Of a stretch of DNA of 64,000 nt, positions 42,704 to 52,379 are shown one piece after another. The DNA lies in assembly GCA_001689495.1 (NCBI GenBank), contig LUJS01000050.1, forward strand, positions 62,001 through 126,000, in the 5' to 3' direction. The notes beneath the pieces were generated by a model that was given only the letters and a program-made list of their open reading frames with translations, was not told the DNA's origin and searched no databases. The stretch is from Bacteroidales bacterium M8. Its GTDB lineage: Bacteria > Bacteroidota > Bacteroidia > Bacteroidales > Muribaculaceae. The position numbers and the translations under genes are program-made. Numbering within the stretch: position 1 is the stretch's first letter; each line of letters starts with the position of its first letter.

Positions 42704-42813
42704 AATGCGACAACTGCTCGAACCCTGTTACTGTTGTACTTGTTGTTGTTGTTCGTGTTGCCATCCGAGAAGTTGACGTTCCATGCGTTGTTGCGACTGT
42801 TCTCGGACGCGCT
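42704..42813 (-). repeat. DGR template repeat (TR)
   Basis: A 110-bp copy of the target C-terminus located between avd and RT. It aligns base for base without gaps to 43433-43542. All 16 differences fall where TR has A on the coding strand. The coding strand is full of AAC/AAT codons (NNNNKYN), the usual sign of a template tuned for Asn-to-anything diversification. The flanking first 20-odd bases at the 3' end are invariant and correspond to the IMH region. Confidence 0.95.
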
Positions 42814-42947
42814 ACGCGCAGCCATGTGGTTAATTTTCGTCGTAACAAAAGCCGTATCATATACAGCTCCTGTACCACACCCATTCAATGATAAGAGATT
42901 AGTAATATCCATAACCGTAGTTGTGGTATATGAAGCATTTGCGACAA

Positions 42948-43343
42948 CTATCGCCCAAGCCAAGCGTCTATTTGAACACTGATTTGGTTCACTAAATCTA
43001 CGAATTCACCCTCATGTCTTGGCGAAACCACAGGAACTACGTCCCCTTTATGATTGGTAAACCTCACCTTTTTGAATACGCGCACCGTTGTTTTCAACGA
43101 TGTCAAACGTAGGTGTAGGTTCCCATGACATTCTTTGCGAGAGATTTCGTATGTAGGAGAGGTTTTATCAAGACCGTAAGCAAGAGTAATGATGTCAAGA
43201 CAATCATTGATATTGCTTATGAACTTGCCTCCCAGAACTTGATAAGGTACAGACTTCGGGAGACGGCTAATCATTGGAATTGACAGAATCATTAGCTGCT
43301 CCGTTAGCCTATACACAGGAGTTTGTGAAGATTGGTGTTTCAT
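42948..43343 (-). CDS. avd: Accessory variability determinant (Avd)
   Basis: A 131-residue helical protein between VR and TR, the usual position of avd. The sequence is predominantly amphipathic and basic (LTEQLMILSIPMISRLP, then LRLTSLKTTVRVFKKVRF), fitting the five-subunit barrel of four-helix Avd proteins that bind RT and TR-RNA. Motif identity is weak, as is normal for this family, so the call depends on position and helix pattern. Confidence 0.8.
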   Translation of the reverse strand: MKHQSSQTPVYRLTEQLMILSIPMISRLPKSVPYQVLGGKFISNINDCLDIITLAYGLDKTSPTYEISRKECHGNLHLRLTSLKTTVRVFKKVRFTNHKGDVVPVVSPRHEGEFVDLVNQISVQIDAWLGR

Positions 43344-43395
43344 GCTTTGGATGAATGTTGTGTATCAATAAAATACGTTTATAATCAGATTTTAT

Positions 43396-43420
43396 GCTCG
43401 GCTCGGAAAACGAGCCGAGC
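43396..43420. promoter_or_regulatory. DGR hairpin/cruciform element downstream of VR
   Basis: A perfect 10-bp inverted repeat, GCTCGGCTCG (43396-43405) and CGAGCCGAGC (43411-43420), with a 5-base loop. It lies eight bases past the target stop codon. In the Bordetella phage BPP-1 DGR a similar hairpin just after VR is required for efficient retrohoming. No T run follows it on the minus strand, so it is not a good intrinsic terminator. Confidence 0.75.
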
Positions 43421-43428
43421 GAAAGAAC

Positions 43429-46400
43429 TCAAAATGCGACAACTGCTCGAACCCTGTGACTGTTGCACTCGTTGCCGCTGAACGTGCTGCCATCCGAGAA
43501 GTAGACGACCCATGCGCCGGTGCGACTGTCCTCGGACGCGCTCCAGTACCAAGTAGCTGTGAAAGCGCTGAACACGCCATCGTTTCTACCACGAGCGAAT
43601 ATCGCACCTTCGCCACTGAGCTCATAGCCACACTTGTGGAACCAGTACAATCTTGCCAAGTCACCTTCGCATGGCAATGACCACTTACCGGCTAAGAATA
43701 GAGGTGAAAGTACCTCATCGGTTTTAACCGCAGGCTGATAAGCGTGACAAAGTGAAGCAGCTGGGAAGTAATATTGGCGATATTTGGCATGACCCATATC
43801 AGTCACAATATCACTCATCAACTGGTTCAGATGCTCCATTTCAGTCATCTTATCAGTAGCATACGGTATTGGAAGGTTCACAGCTGAGTCGTTCAGGATC
43901 AGGTCACGGTGCTGAATTATCTGCAAAGTTTTTAACAAACTTTTAGAAATCACATCGCCCTCTTTATACCCGGCAATCGGAGATTTCAGCTCTTGGAAAC
44001 CAAAGTCGCCCATTGCTGAAGATGCGCTCAGAATCTTGAAGCCATCTTCATCGCCATATTCTTCATCACGGAAAGTGTCAGCATTAATATAGTTGCTGGC
44101 GGCGCCAGCTGAAGTAGTCAAACCTCGATCGCCTATATTCGCAATGGTTGGAATATCGTAGCAATCATAGTTAAGCGTATCTTCCAGCTCGATAGGATAG
44201 CAGCCGTTAGCGTCATTTGATGGGTATAGACCCCACTGAATACCGCTTGAAACGTCTGCCAACGCTACAGCCAATCTGCGTTCAGGATTCTTACGATCAA
44301 TGTAGAAGCAGATACCGACAACTGTTTTTGAACGGTCCAAAACATCTGAATATGAGCCATCTGCAAACACATAATCGCCCAGCTTACAAGTTCTATGATA
44401 GAAACCTATCGTTACTGTGTCCGAAATTTCAGAACCATCGGAAAGCGTCACAATCACAGTCACCTGAGCTGTTGGAGATTGCTCTTCAGTGCCAATGCGA
44501 GTTACCGTCAGAACACCAGTCTTAGCGTCAATAGTAGCGTAGCCATTATTGTTGATAGACCACCTGATTCCTATGAAGTTGTTGGCATTCACTGAATTAG
44601 GAGATACGCCCATCTTATACGAGCCAGTCTCCTCAAAATACTTCTGTCCAGCAATGCCGACCGACTGAAGAACTCGCTTAGTATAATTGATGCGCAAAGG
44701 ATTGTTCGGGTCATCAACATTTCCCCACTTTTCGAGTATCTGCTTCTTCATATCGAATGTCAGATACTGTGTTGAATTACAAGTGATAACACCTTCCAAA
44801 TCGGATTCTATTGCCACCAGCTTCATCAGATGGTTCACAGAGAAGTTCTCCCAGTTGATACCGTCAATCTTACAGCTACTTAGCTGATTCTCGCCTTCAG
44901 TCAATATACTGGTAATCAACTGCTGACTATTAAGATTTGGACAGTTGCTGAAAGTCAACGTCTGAATCTGTCCAGTACCTTCAATTTCAAAGCCTTCAGT
45001 GTCAAGGTGTGTATATCCGACAAGAGACATTGAAGTTAAAGTTGCAGGCAATGAGAGCTTTGTGATTTTTGTTGGGTCGCCTACCATAAACTGAGTGGCG
45101 GAAGTTCCCCAAATATCAAGCTCTTCCAGACGTGTCTGAACAGAAAAGTCCAAAGCGCCAGTCACAGAATCACGATTCCTCAAATCAATCTTGCGCAGCA
45201 TAGGAGCTGTTGCTGTCACAGACGGTGGACGGAATTCTACTGGTTCAGCTGAAGCGATGAATTCCATCAGGCGTTCACCAGCAATACCAAATGATGCGCC
45301 CTGAAGAGGCTTATCACCAAATTCGCCAATGTTGGAATAGAAGTCAATACCATGCAACTGAATGTTGGTGTTACCGTCAGAAGGAACTCCGGTGAGCGTA
45401 AATGTCTCTCCAGCTTTCACTCGGACAGGGCGTGTATTGCCAGTACCGAAATATGTTGATGAACCGGAGCTAACAGCCGGGTACAGCCACATTGCTGGAG
45501 TGAGGTCAAAGTTATAAGTCGGGTTCGCACCTGACAGAGTTTTCACAGAACGGAAAGTTAATGAGCCCTGACCGTTCATAGCGAACTGACCATAAGATGC
45601 GTAAGAAGACATATAGATAAGACGCTGCTGCATCCACTCCAATTCATTTTCCAGCTGTGAGCCAAGAGACTGCGCCAATGGGTGAACGGACGCAGTATAT
45701 TTGCCCTGATCCCATGCGATAGCTGCTGCCTCATATCTGATTCGTGCAGTTTCATTGTAAGCTACAGTTGGGATTGAACGAGCAATCCTATAGTAGTAGT
45801 TTTCCATGAACTGCATCAGGGGGTCGCTGTTAGCTTCCATGATTGCTCCCTGCTGAGAGGCGAGTGCTGCCATTGCTGTCAAAATAGAGCGCATCATAGA
45901 ACGCATTTCATCAGGGAATGCCAGTTCAAGCAAATCATACATAGCATTTTCCTCACCATTCCAATACGGCATGTTATCCGCATTTTTATCGTGAGTCTCA
46001 ATGTAGTAAGGTTTGTTCAAACGACCTTCGTTATCAGTTTTCTTGATTGAGTCAAGGTCATCCTGAGCGAAATGAATTACGAGTCGCCCCTGATAATAGT
46101 CAAGATACAGATATGTGTTTTTCGCACGGTTGTCAGTAGCTGCAATCAACAGAACAAAACAACTGTGGAAGAATGCGTCATCCAGCTTAAAGTATAGATG
46201 GGCGTTTTCACGGAATCGAGCAATACGAGCTGTTTTGAACTGCTCATTGACAGTTTCCCACACATTCGATGTCGGAGTGATACCGAGGTCAGAGGATAGA
46301 TTCAATTTAGCATACTGACCTTCGCCCAGTTTGTCAATACCAGCATCAACCCATTTTTCAGTCAGAGCATCGAAACGGAACAAATCATACTGAGCTGCGC

Positions 46401-49400
46401 CATCTCCAGCCTGAGTGACCCAGTAGAAATGCTGATTGTTGACTGCGGTTGACTTCTGCAAATCTGACAATCTACCTACAAATGGGTGGATATGCGGAGA
46501 GTTCAGATAAACAAAATTGAAAGCACTACGGAAGTGGCTTACATTCTCTTCAGAACCCAAGCAAATTTCCCACTGCTTACCGCCATTGTACATGTAGATT
46601 TCACCGTCTTCATCAATGGCAACATCATCGTTCCAAGGAATGCGATGGTTTGTAAGCGGCTGACCGTTATCACAGCCTTCGAGCATCAGATAATATGGGA
46701 ATTGTTTCGTGTCACACGCAAAGGTCGGCTTATCACCTTTACCGGGACCAAATGTGTAAAGACCAACAAATTCCGGTTCGTTATCACCAATCTTGACAAA
46801 ACCAAGGAATTCTTCTTGCTTGACTGACACACGGCATTTTTCAAAACCCTCAGTGTTAGTCATCGTAGAACCGCCAGTAACAGCTTTCCAGAGGTCATTG
46901 AAAGCGTTAACAGAACCCATCTTGTGAGTTTGCTGAGAAGAAGCCCAGTTCGCTTTAGCAACCAGCTTGGCTGCTAATGGGTCGCCATCTTCGAGCGCAT
47001 ACACGCTCTTGTGCTCTACACCATGAATATCAACCCATGTACCTTTCACTGTGGACAGTACCGCATCATCCTTATGGTTCTTGGTCTTGGGATTCATTGC
47101 GATATTCCAGCCCCAATAAGTCATTGAAGATGTACCCTGACCGAGCAAGAACCAGTTGTACAAGAATTCATCTCTGAAACCATCCGGAGTCCTTCGCCCA
47201 ATAATGGTCTGAGGTGATAAGATTTCATATTTCTTGGTATCTCCGTAAGCGGGGAGGTGAGCTCCAGCTTCAATGCACCAACAAATAGTCTGGCACTTTT
47301 CGTGCGCCTTTGTATAAGAGATACGACCGTTGTCATCAAGCAAATCATTGGCTTGACGCATCGCAATCTTTTCAGCAACAGTTGACTGTGAAGCGAGAGT
47401 GTTCTGGAAAATGTCTGAAGAAGACAACGCATTCTTATAGATGCGCAAATTGTAGATGTCCACGTCAGCTCCGTTAGAACCAAGGCGAATACCTTGCGAG
47501 GTACGAACACCATCCACATACTGCACAAACACATCAGATGTCTGCCAACTGAATTCACGAGACAAGCGACCATTGACGAAGATACGAGCCATATTGACTG
47601 AAGAGCCATTGATGCCATATACAATATTGAGCATCAAGTGTGTACGCTTGTTACGCCAGAAGCCAGCGTCTTGGTCATCAACAGTTCGGTTCGATTGTGT
47701 CAAGAATCGAGCGCTCAACGGCAATATTTCGTAACCAAGCGGCAATCCGTCAGGCATATATGAACACATGCGAATTATTGGGCCGCTCTCATCTGTAATG
47801 TTGCGAGAAGCAATATCCAGCTCAATCGACAATGAACGACGATTATCTGTTCCAATATAGTCTTGGAATGTTTCGTATTCTATGTCAATGGAGGATCCAG
47901 CCGGTATGCGAAGACATTTGTTGTCGTTTTCATCTGTCACCCAGCCATCTGTCTTTAATCCGAAATTTCTCCAGACAGAGGGCAAAATATTTCCAGAAAC
48001 AGTGTCGATGATAGTTTTAGGCTTGGCTTCATCGTTGGTTCTGGAGCGAGGGTTGATTGCCATCGAATATCCGGAAGTAGGTGCAAAGTTTTCGGTATTA
48101 TCAACCGTGAAGCCAATCATGTCATGGATTTCTGTATCTCCTGAAATGAATCGCATATATGCGTCAATATTCACTTCATCGGATTCAATTTCGATGACGT
48201 TAATCAAAGCTCTACGTTGATTGGGCGTAACCTCTCCCAAATCCAGCGTCATATAATTCTCTGTGCCATCATAGTTCATCAATGACAGCTTCAAAGGCAT
48301 AGCCTCTCCTGAAGGATTGTACAGAGAATATGTGAACAACTGCTCAGTGGTCCAGTTGGTAATTGACTGTTTGAGGTCATTCAGCAACAAGTAAGGCGTA
48401 TTGTCAGCTGTGTTAGTGACAATCATGTGCTGAGAGGAAAGCGTTTCACTGACAACATCAGAATTGTTGACGGACAGCCATGCCTGTACTGTATGTACGC
48501 CATGTGTGATAACCTTATTGGTTTCATCATCAGCGTCAGAAACATTGAATTGATAAGGCGTTTCTGTATAGATTGAGGCACCAATAGGCAGTTCAATCTT
48601 TCGCTTACCATCAATCAAGATGTGAAGTGTTTTGCTAACTGCACCATTGATATAGTACGCCAAACGCAAAACGCCATCTGTCACCGGTTGCTCCCAAAGT
48701 GTTGACAGCTGAAGACCAAGTGTAGTTTTGGTTACGTCGAAGCGCAAGTATCGTGTACTCAATTCTGTTGTCTCACCCTTAACGATGATACGAACTTGCT
48801 GAGTACCGCTTGCAATCATTGATGTAATGTCAACCTCAGTCCAGTCCGTAGAATCAGCTGGAAGCGATGGAATGTTGACAGTGCCTTTGGTTGCCCATTG
48901 AGCTGTGTCGTTCAACCTTGTCTGAATCGTCAAGGCACCGCCTTCAGTTGTGTCCTGTGTAGATTGATTGATGGGGTTAAATTCCTGTGAAGTAAATCTC
49001 AGGCGTAATTTCACGGTGTTATCAATAGTTACAATGTTGCCTGTGCTGTCTCGCAACAGGTTCACAATGTAACTTGCGGCAGTCGAACCGCCACCGGTGT
49101 CTGGCAATGATACATCAGACAGCAGCAATTCTGCGTTACTGTCTGGGTCAGAATTCCATGATAGATAGTCTTCCTCAGATGCGAATCCATAAATGTGATA
49201 GCAGTTATCGGTTCCCTTCTCCTGAGAACGGTGAAAAAAAGATGGTTTGGAGTTCAAGCCATCTTTTAAGTCTGTTGCTGCTTTCTCAAATTGGGCTTTG
49301 ATGAAGTTCTCAATATCCTCAATATCGTGGCATGTTCCGGCATCGGGACTACACCACGGTTCTTCCAAGGACTCAATTTTCTTCTTAACGACTTTGAGTT

Positions 49401-49410
49401 TCTTAGCCAT
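43429..49410 (-). CDS. DGR-diversified tail adhesin with C-type lectin-like tip
   Basis: A 1,993-residue tail protein, the presumed receptor binder. Domains, roughly: N-terminal coiled region with CHDIEDIENFIKAQFEKA (residues 20-45); beta-rich jelly-roll parts (60-480); a LamG/concanavalin-like domain (500-670); a long middle part with a tryptophan-rich knob; leucine-rich turns (1400-1490, LRKIDLRNRDSVTG); an Ig-like Big_2 domain (1590-1670, ATIDAKTGVLTVTRIG); and a C-terminal C-type lectin/FGE-like domain (about 1830-1993) with ATWYWSASEDSRTGAW and the variable repeat at the very end. ATG 49410 (MAKKLKVVKKK) is preferred over the longer frame, which would overlap the 62-residue gene. Confidence 0.85.
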   Translation of the reverse strand: MAKKLKVVKKKIESLEEPWCSPDAGTCHDIEDIENFIKAQFEKAATDLKDGLNSKPSFFHRSQEKGTDNCYHIYGFASEEDYLSWNSDPDSNAELLLSDVSLPDTGGGSTAASYIVNLLRDSTGNIVTIDNTVKLRLRFTSQEFNPINQSTQDTTEGGALTIQTRLNDTAQWATKGTVNIPSLPADSTDWTEVDITSMIASGTQQVRIIVKGETTELSTRYLRFDVTKTTLGLQLSTLWEQPVTDGVLRLAYYINGAVSKTLHILIDGKRKIELPIGASIYTETPYQFNVSDADDETNKVITHGVHTVQAWLSVNNSDVVSETLSSQHMIVTNTADNTPYLLLNDLKQSITNWTTEQLFTYSLYNPSGEAMPLKLSLMNYDGTENYMTLDLGEVTPNQRRALINVIEIESDEVNIDAYMRFISGDTEIHDMIGFTVDNTENFAPTSGYSMAINPRSRTNDEAKPKTIIDTVSGNILPSVWRNFGLKTDGWVTDENDNKCLRIPAGSSIDIEYETFQDYIGTDNRRSLSIELDIASRNITDESGPIIRMCSYMPDGLPLGYEILPLSARFLTQSNRTVDDQDAGFWRNKRTHLMLNIVYGINGSSVNMARIFVNGRLSREFSWQTSDVFVQYVDGVRTSQGIRLGSNGADVDIYNLRIYKNALSSSDIFQNTLASQSTVAEKIAMRQANDLLDDNGRISYTKAHEKCQTICWCIEAGAHLPAYGDTKKYEILSPQTIIGRRTPDGFRDEFLYNWFLLGQGTSSMTYWGWNIAMNPKTKNHKDDAVLSTVKGTWVDIHGVEHKSVYALEDGDPLAAKLVAKANWASSQQTHKMGSVNAFNDLWKAVTGGSTMTNTEGFEKCRVSVKQEEFLGFVKIGDNEPEFVGLYTFGPGKGDKPTFACDTKQFPYYLMLEGCDNGQPLTNHRIPWNDDVAIDEDGEIYMYNGGKQWEICLGSEENVSHFRSAFNFVYLNSPHIHPFVGRLSDLQKSTAVNNQHFYWVTQAGDGAAQYDLFRFDALTEKWVDAGIDKLGEGQYAKLNLSSDLGITPTSNVWETVNEQFKTARIARFRENAHLYFKLDDAFFHSCFVLLIAATDNRAKNTYLYLDYYQGRLVIHFAQDDLDSIKKTDNEGRLNKPYYIETHDKNADNMPYWNGEENAMYDLLELAFPDEMRSMMRSILTAMAALASQQGAIMEANSDPLMQFMENYYYRIARSIPTVAYNETARIRYEAAAIAWDQGKYTASVHPLAQSLGSQLENELEWMQQRLIYMSSYASYGQFAMNGQGSLTFRSVKTLSGANPTYNFDLTPAMWLYPAVSSGSSTYFGTGNTRPVRVKAGETFTLTGVPSDGNTNIQLHGIDFYSNIGEFGDKPLQGASFGIAGERLMEFIASAEPVEFRPPSVTATAPMLRKIDLRNRDSVTGALDFSVQTRLEELDIWGTSATQFMVGDPTKITKLSLPATLTSMSLVGYTHLDTEGFEIEGTGQIQTLTFSNCPNLNSQQLITSILTEGENQLSSCKIDGINWENFSVNHLMKLVAIESDLEGVITCNSTQYLTFDMKKQILEKWGNVDDPNNPLRINYTKRVLQSVGIAGQKYFEETGSYKMGVSPNSVNANNFIGIRWSINNNGYATIDAKTGVLTVTRIGTEEQSPTAQVTVIVTLSDGSEISDTVTIGFYHRTCKLGDYVFADGSYSDVLDRSKTVVGICFYIDRKNPERRLAVALADVSSGIQWGLYPSNDANGCYPIELEDTLNYDCYDIPTIANIGDRGLTTSAGAASNYINADTFRDEEYGDEDGFKILSASSAMGDFGFQELKSPIAGYKEGDVISKSLLKTLQIIQHRDLILNDSAVNLPIPYATDKMTEMEHLNQLMSDIVTDMGHAKYRQYYFPAASLCHAYQPAVKTDEVLSPLFLAGKWSLPCEGDLARLYWFHKCGYELSGEGAIFARGRNDGVFSAFTATWYWSASEDSRTGAWVVYFSDGSTFSGNECNSHRVRAVVAF
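43433..43542 (-). repeat. DGR variable repeat (VR)
   Basis: The last 110 bp of the target coding sequence, encoding about the last 36 residues (GAWVVYFSDGSTFSGNECNS and the end HRVRAVVAF). It matches the TR except at 16 positions, each opposite a TR adenine. Replacements include A to G, A to C and A to T. The changes cluster in the surface-exposed strand of the C-type lectin-like fold. Confidence 0.95.
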
Positions 49411-49424
49411 TTGAAAACAGTTGA

Positions 49425-49613
49425 TTAATATTTCTGATACCAGCCTGTCCCATATTGCCAACCATGTCCATGCTGCCACCATCCACCGGCAAGACAATTA
49501 GAAATTGCCTCCCACAACAGGATAGCGCCTTGTTTTGCTCCAAGGTACACCGCACCGATAGAAATCGACCCAAGATTTAATTGACCGAATGAGTTTTTGC
49601 TTTTCGCAAGCAT
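49425..49613 (-). CDS. Small Gly/Trp-rich structural protein
   Basis: A 62-residue protein (NLGSISIGAVYLGAKQGAILL), then a Gly- and Trp-rich end with GGWWQHGHGWQYGTGWYQ. It shares its first base with the stop of the upstream gene and ends 14 bases before the adhesin start. The repetitive hydrophobic first half and aromatic end suggest a short fibre cap or baseplate plug; no family is recognised. Confidence 0.6.
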   Translation of the reverse strand: MLAKSKNSFGQLNLGSISIGAVYLGAKQGAILLWEAISNCLAGGWWQHGHGWQYGTGWYQKY

Positions 49614-49813
49614 TATTCCTCTGGGATATAATAGATTTGGCCTTCAACTATGCTTCCGTCAGCAATCATCTGAGCGAGAGCCTCTTCACTTGCCACCAGT
49701 TGTGGAGTATTTTTATTTACTTGGTCGAGCAATAAGTTAAACTCTTCTGCTGTCAAACGACCATGCTGAGTCAACCCTTGATTCTCGACTTTGGGGTCAA
49801 TAGGTAATGCCAT
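49613..49813 (-). CDS. Small hypothetical tail protein
   Basis: A 66-residue protein with an acidic helical middle (RLTAEEFNLLLDQVNKN) and an IEGQIYYIPEE-like C-terminus. It sits between the 850-residue appendage and the 62-residue protein with a one-base overlap to the latter. Many Bacteroidetes phages have similar short proteins beside fibres, but I cannot name its function. Confidence 0.6.
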   Translation of the reverse strand: MALPIDPKVENQGLTQHGRLTAEEFNLLLDQVNKNTPQLVASEEALAQMIADGSIVEGQIYYIPEE

Positions 49814-49826
49814 TACTTACGTCCTT

Positions 49827-52379
49827 TTAGAAAATAATAGGGAAGTCATAAGGGAAACAGTTTCCACTTTTGGTTAAAATCTCACAAACGTATGCCTCTG
49901 AACCAGCAATTTGTCCTGAAATAGTAAGCGTCTTAGAATTTCGGTCTATAATTACATCATGTGATTCCCCTGTCTCGGAAACCTCAGTCGTTATCCACCA
50001 ATCTTCGACTTCATTGTCTAAATCAGGTAGTTGATACTTACGCCATTGGTATGTAAAATGCTTATTTACAAATTCTTCTGGCACTGGCTCACCTTGGTAA
50101 TATACTTGTGCTGTTAGAATCGTGTCAATCTGACCGTTTCTAAATGAATTTCCCTTAGATGATGAGATAATGACCGTATATCCTTCCATCAGATATTTTC
50201 TGATAGTAATTGTGTCCACATACTCTTTTTCAAGATAGGTGTCAACAATTTTGATTACCAACTGGCTCTCTTTATCTCCCCAATATGAGTCGGTTGGATA
50301 TATGGTTAGTTCAGTTTTTATATCATTTAAGCCACTGGTGATTTCAACAAACCCTTGCTCAGACTTATAAAACCATCTACGTCCAGCAGCGACCTGATTC
50401 ATGCCAGTTTCTTCTATTACCAACTTGACAAAATCAGGAGTATAGAGCACACCAGCATCCGTGCTCCCCATAGCTGCGAATGTGTCACCGCCAGTCAATC
50501 TCACGGATTTGTTTTCAAGATTGTGCTTGGTGTCATCTCCAAGATTACCCCAATTTAAGTGAACATTAGGACCGAAATTGACATTTCCGTCCTTATCCCA
50601 TTCAATGCCATGATTAGCCAGATAACCAGAGCCGTCTTGATTGATTCTGAAGGATTTGCTACGAGCCTCGATAGCACCTTTACCATCCGCATTCAAACGT
50701 AGCAAAGGATTCTGAATGGTTCCGCCAATACCACCACGATTGAACCATGCTCCGTAGTCCTCGCAAAGATGCGTGACAATTTCATCGGTAGGCTGATACT
50801 GCGTAACATTGCGCCCAGATTCTAACTGTGGTGCTGTAAATAGAAGAATCCGCTTCTCAGCCGAATCCGCCTCATTACCACTTAGCGGCGTGAATGTGAC
50901 CACCACTGAAAGCATCACATCTTCATTATCAACATCTTGTAGTTTGAATGTTACTTTCTGACGATGCCAACCCAATACATCTGAATGAGGTATCTGAATG
51001 GTGCCGACAATTTTAGCATTTTGAAGCACTGTCAACTGTCCACCACATTTGCTATATGTCCAGAACGAGAATGTGTAGTATTCACCAACTCTGATTTTAT
51101 CAGGTTGATACAACCAGTCATACAGCTGTGCCTTCATCGTTATTGAACGCAATACCTCAAAAACTTGTCCCATGCCAGTAGGATTTGCTACCTCATGGTT
51201 TGTTATCAAGTCTTGGTCTGAAAGGGGCTGTAAATCTGCTGTTGGTTCAATAGAATTCAAGAATGCGTTCTTGTGAATCTTACCAGCATAGAAAGTGGCC
51301 GCAAAACCATTCTCATCGCCAGCGGTCAATGTACCTGAAATATGAGCAGATGTGCTTGCAAACAATTTCTGGAAATAACCACCATAGCTGTCCAGCTTAC
51401 CGAAAACAGGATCTGAAATGCCGGTCAGCTTACCAACTCGTATCTGGCTGGCATCTCCATAATTTGCGACACTGGAAAGCAAGATGGCATTAAAATCTGC
51501 AATGAACAGCTCTTCATCAGTCTGTATATCGCTGAGATTGAACGAAATTGCACGTTTATGTCGTCCAGAGTTATCGACTGTAATTGGATATAAGTGATAC
51601 TGCCAGTCTGTTCCAACTTTTACATCTATCTCACCGTCTGTACGAGAATCATCTTCATAAGACAATGACATTTTGAGTTTGCGAGGCGAAGTAGCCTTAG
51701 TCCAGAATGAGATGAGAACTTGATTTGGATTCTGGATGTACTGCGTAAATGTCTGCTTGATTGAAGCTGTGCCGCCTATCAATTTCTTGATGCGACAAAT
51801 GCGACTTCTGTCATCAGCATTTGGAATGTATTCGACTTCACATTGATTAGCTTTGACGATGTATTGACTCTGAGGGTCTTCAAACTCAGTGTTGTTAATG
51901 TTTTCGGGCCATGTCAGACTGCAATTACGACCTATGCCATCAATCACGTCCATGAAAGGACTTTCATCGTCTGAAGCTGTCAAATACAACGCTCCAGAAC
52001 GTGACTGGTCGAAAAGATTTGTGATTCTGACAAAATCCAAAACTTCACCCGGCATGGGCACATCGCCTTCAAGCAGCATACCGACAAACCACGGCTGTTG
52101 CTTTTGCACCTTTTGAGTCTTGTACTCGATTGGGTCCTGAGATAGCAAAACATAGTTGCCTTCTGCATCGACTACAGCTTCTTCTACCTCAATGTTGTCA
52201 ACGCCATAATCAATGACGCACATCAAAGAATATATGATATTGTGCCCATCAAAATATTGACGGCGCACAATATCACCAGTTCTTAACCCTTGCGTTTTAC
52301 CTCCGTTACCATCAGGTTGTCCTTTGGCTGATTCAGGTTTGATTGATATTCTAAATTTCCGAATATTAGGAATTGACAT
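49827..52379 (-). CDS. Modular tail appendage protein
   Basis: An 850-residue beta-rich protein. The first about 300 residues hold a CBM/galactose-binding-like jelly roll (SFWTKATSPRKLKMSLSYED, DWQYHLYPITVDN), repeated around residues 400-520 (YTFSFWTYSKCGGQLTVLQN). Then comes the INQDGSGYLANHGIEWDKDG and NVNFGPNVHLNWG module that also occurs in the protein at 38319-41060. The C-terminal part carries an Ig-like domain (PEEFVNKHFTYQWRKYQL). Probable host-surface attachment; the partner is unknown. Confidence 0.65.
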   Translation of the reverse strand: MSIPNIRKFRISIKPESAKGQPDGNGGKTQGLRTGDIVRRQYFDGHNIIYSLMCVIDYGVDNIEVEEAVVDAEGNYVLLSQDPIEYKTQKVQKQQPWFVGMLLEGDVPMPGEVLDFVRITNLFDQSRSGALYLTASDDESPFMDVIDGIGRNCSLTWPENINNTEFEDPQSQYIVKANQCEVEYIPNADDRSRICRIKKLIGGTASIKQTFTQYIQNPNQVLISFWTKATSPRKLKMSLSYEDDSRTDGEIDVKVGTDWQYHLYPITVDNSGRHKRAISFNLSDIQTDEELFIADFNAILLSSVANYGDASQIRVGKLTGISDPVFGKLDSYGGYFQKLFASTSAHISGTLTAGDENGFAATFYAGKIHKNAFLNSIEPTADLQPLSDQDLITNHEVANPTGMGQVFEVLRSITMKAQLYDWLYQPDKIRVGEYYTFSFWTYSKCGGQLTVLQNAKIVGTIQIPHSDVLGWHRQKVTFKLQDVDNEDVMLSVVVTFTPLSGNEADSAEKRILLFTAPQLESGRNVTQYQPTDEIVTHLCEDYGAWFNRGGIGGTIQNPLLRLNADGKGAIEARSKSFRINQDGSGYLANHGIEWDKDGNVNFGPNVHLNWGNLGDDTKHNLENKSVRLTGGDTFAAMGSTDAGVLYTPDFVKLVIEETGMNQVAAGRRWFYKSEQGFVEITSGLNDIKTELTIYPTDSYWGDKESQLVIKIVDTYLEKEYVDTITIRKYLMEGYTVIISSSKGNSFRNGQIDTILTAQVYYQGEPVPEEFVNKHFTYQWRKYQLPDLDNEVEDWWITTEVSETGESHDVIIDRNSKTLTISGQIAGSEAYVCEILTKSGNCFPYDFPIIF

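Noticed and set aside
43396..43420. The GC-rich hairpin as an intrinsic terminator
   Set aside because: There is no T tract on either strand next to the stem, and its location right after VR fits the DGR hairpin better.
43392..43664. Second frame over the end of the DGR target
   Set aside because: It duplicates the VR region in another frame; the target frame has the C-type lectin motifs and matches the TR frame.
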